DNA of 64,000 nucleotides. It comes from Nostoc sp. 'Peltigera membranacea cyanobiont' 210A. Its GTDB lineage: Bacteria > Cyanobacteriota > Cyanobacteriia > Cyanobacteriales > Nostocaceae. The translations under genes and the position numbers were made by a program. Within the stretch, counting starts at the first letter, position 1. Each line of letters starts with the position of its first letter. Under the pieces are notes generated by a model. It was not told the origin of the DNA. It ran no database searches and was given only the letters and a program-made list of their open reading frames with translations. Location: positions 127,053 to 191,052 of the forward strand of contig NZ_NOLJ01000010.1 of NCBI RefSeq assembly GCF_002246015.1, read 5' to 3'. Positions 62,063-64,000 of the stretch are shown here, piece after piece.

Positions 62063-62453
62063 AGAATGTCTCCAGAATCAGGGGATGTAGAGATTTAGAT
62101 CCGGAGAGGTCTGTAATACAAGTATACATAAAAACAAACTGTACAGCCGAATTTCATCTTCCACGCATACTTTAACATAAATTGAGAAGTTATGTTCTTA
62201 AGCAGCAGTATACTTAATATACTCAAATAGTTGGCAAAACTTGTTTAAAATCAACCTACCAGCGATCGCATGAAATTTGCAGCGATCAAAAAGTTTCCAT
62301 AACTGAACTTATTTATCTTCAAAGAATATTAATTGGTAATTTTTAGATTTTGTTCAATCAAAATTTCGAGAGAGAACAAACCAATAAAACCAGTGCGATC
62401 GCTTGTAACGTAAAATTAATTTCCATCCAGCATTTGCTAACACCTTGACGCCC
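62063..62453. other. Intergenic between divergent rbp and ilvA
   Basis: No gene. It should contain both promoters and the rbp leader. HIP1 sites lie near 62263 and 62397. Confidence 0.5.
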
Positions 62454-63965
62454 ATGTTTTGCGACTACCTCATCCAAATTCTGACTGCCCGTGTATATGA
62501 TGTTGCCCAGGAAACACCACTGGAGTATGCTCCAAATTTGTCTGCGCGGCTGAATAATCAACTCCTGTTGAAACGTGAGGATATGCAGTCAGTATTTTCC
62601 TTTAAACTGCGGGGTGCTTATAACAAGATGGTGCAACTGCCGCCAGATATATTGGCGCAGGGTGTAATTGCCGCGTCTGCGGGGAACCATGCTCAGGGAG
62701 TCGCTCTGGCAGCCAATCGCTTGGGAACTAAAGCGATTATCGTCATGCCAGTAACCACACCCCAAGTCAAGGTGGATGCGGTGAGAATGAGGGGCGGAGC
62801 AGTGGTGTTACATGGAAACACTTATGATGATGCTTATAGCTATGCCCGTGAATTAGAAGTAGAAAAAGGATTGACTTTTATTCATCCCTTTGACGATCCC
62901 CATGTAATTGCTGGACAGGGAACAATCGGGATGGAAATTTTACGGCAACATCAGCAACCCATCCATGCAATTTTTGTGGCAATTGGAGGGGGCGGATTAA
63001 TTTCTGGGATTGGGGCTTATGTGAAACGGTTGCGTCCCGAAATCAAGATTATTGGTGTTGAACCAGTAGATGCTGATGCCATGTCTCAATCACTCAAAGC
63101 CGGACATCGGGTGCGCTTGTCCCAAGTGGGGTTATTTGCTGATGGCGTAGCGGTGCGGGAAGTAGGTGAAGAAACCTTCCGTTTATGTCAGCAGTATGTA
63201 GATGAAATTATTTTGGTGGATACAGACGATACTTGCGCTGCAATTAAAGATGTGTTTGAAGATACGCGATCCATTTTAGAACCAGCCGGTGCATTAGCGA
63301 TCGCAGCTGCCAAAGCCTACGCCGAACGAGAACAAATCGAGGGACAAACCTTAATTGCTGTCGCCTGTGGTGCAAACATGAATTTCGATCGCCTCCGCTT
63401 TGTAGCAGAACGCGCAGAGTTCGGCGAACGCCGCGAAGCAATCTTTGCAGTCACAATTCCAGAGCAACGGGGAAGTATTCGCCAGTTTTGTGAATGTATT
63501 GGCAACCGTAATCTGACGGAGTTTAATTATCGTATTGCCGATGAAAAAACAGCCCATATTTTTGTCGGCGTGCAAATTCAAAATCGTGCTGATGCTGTCA
63601 AGATGGTAGAAACCTTTGAAGCTCATGGATTTGAAACCCTTGATTTAACGGACGACGAACTAACTAAACTACATCTGCGGCACATGGTGGGTGGACACTC
63701 TCCGCTAGCTAACAATGAATTACTCTACCGTTTTGAGTTTCCCGAACGTCCCGGCGCATTGATGAAGTTTGTTACTTCCATGAGTCCCGACTGGAATATT
63801 AGTCTTTTTCACTACCGCAACAATGGCGCAGACTACGGACGAATCGTTGTTGGTATCCAGGTTCCCCCCCACGAGATGGAAGATTGGCAAGCCTTTCTCG
63901 ATCGCCTGGGCTATCGCTATTGGGATGAGAATAAGAATCCGGCGTACAAGCTGTTTTTGGGATAG
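62454..63965 (+). CDS. ilvA: Threonine ammonia-lyase (biosynthetic)
   Basis: 503 aa. The PLP lysine is Lys51 in SVFSFKLRGAYNKM. SAGNHAQGVALAAN and the glycine loop AIGGGGLISG bind PLP phosphate. Two C-terminal ACT-like regulatory domains (about 330-500) mark the allosteric biosynthetic type (E. coli 514 aa), inhibited by isoleucine. It deaminates threonine to 2-oxobutanoate, the first step of isoleucine synthesis. A TTG 9 bases upstream is in frame; I chose the ATG at 62454. G-rich short tandem repeats (GCAGGGGGGCAGGGGG) follow it at the window edge. Confidence 0.93.
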   Translation: MFCDYLIQILTARVYDVAQETPLEYAPNLSARLNNQLLLKREDMQSVFSFKLRGAYNKMVQLPPDILAQGVIAASAGNHAQGVALAANRLGTKAIIVMPVTTPQVKVDAVRMRGGAVVLHGNTYDDAYSYARELEVEKGLTFIHPFDDPHVIAGQGTIGMEILRQHQQPIHAIFVAIGGGGLISGIGAYVKRLRPEIKIIGVEPVDADAMSQSLKAGHRVRLSQVGLFADGVAVREVGEETFRLCQQYVDEIILVDTDDTCAAIKDVFEDTRSILEPAGALAIAAAKAYAEREQIEGQTLIAVACGANMNFDRLRFVAERAEFGERREAIFAVTIPEQRGSIRQFCECIGNRNLTEFNYRIADEKTAHIFVGVQIQNRADAVKMVETFEAHGFETLDLTDDELTKLHLRHMVGGHSPLANNELLYRFEFPERPGALMKFVTSMSPDWNISLFHYRNNGADYGRIVVGIQVPPHEMEDWQAFLDRLGYRYWDENKNPAYKLFLG

Positions 63966-64000
63966 GGGAGTGGAGAAGAAGCAGGGGGGCAGGGGGGCAG

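Overview
The window is chromosomal DNA of a filamentous, probably heterocystous and terrestrial cyanobacterium, most likely Nostoc or a close relative. The evidence is the very frequent GCGATCGC (HIP1) palindrome, a phycocyanin lyase (cpcT), cyanobacterial hfq next to dapF, a GAF-GAF-PAS adenylate cyclase of the CyaB type, hesA, a mycosporine-like amino acid (MAA, UV sunscreen) cluster, and the interspersed short repeats typical of Nostoc. Several of those repeats have entered coding sequence.

Layout. 0.2-8 kb: a small exported protein, a P-loop fossil, then a 1355-aa STAND-type NTPase followed on the same strand by an LCAT-type lipase and a transglutaminase-like cysteine hydrolase (possible conflict/defence cassette). 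8-13 kb: two tandem PAS histidine kinases, the larger one degenerate and carrying a repeat-derived insertion. 13-25 kb: two nuclease-like genes, the ada-alkA alkylation-repair operon, an EamA transporter, dapF/hfq, a GAF-GGDEF protein, and a CPA2 antiporter. 25-35 kb: an SDR, an exported protein, adenylate cyclase, a PATAN-REC regulator, a membrane protein, and a pentapeptide protein, with long repeat-rich gaps. 36.7-43 kb: the MAA cluster mysA-mysB-mysD-mysC1-mysC2. It has two ATP-grasp mysC paralogues, a fossil of a third copy between them, and a degenerate ~250-bp tandem repeat upstream. 43-50 kb: a molybdenum-related set (hesA, molbindin, an exported molybdopterin-oxidoreductase-fold protein, modD). 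Here modD is interrupted near its 3' end by an intact ISL3-family element with an 8-bp target duplication. 50-53 kb: tRNA-Cys, cpcT, a TPR protein and a Uma2 protein. 53.8-58.8 kb: two toxin-antitoxin pairs, then an NB-ARC/TPR (NLR-like) protein preceded by a 131-aa partner that shares a short motif with it. 59-64 kb: a phased GTTAC repeat array, a small coiled-coil protein, an aldo/keto reductase, an RRM RNA-binding protein and ilvA.

The points most worth following up are the STAND/lipase/transglutaminase cassette, the NB-ARC protein with its motif-sharing partner, the duplicated mysC genes with their fossil, the ISL3 insertion in modD, and the ~21-bp-phased GTTAC array. All functional calls rest on reading motifs by eye. 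No database search was possible.
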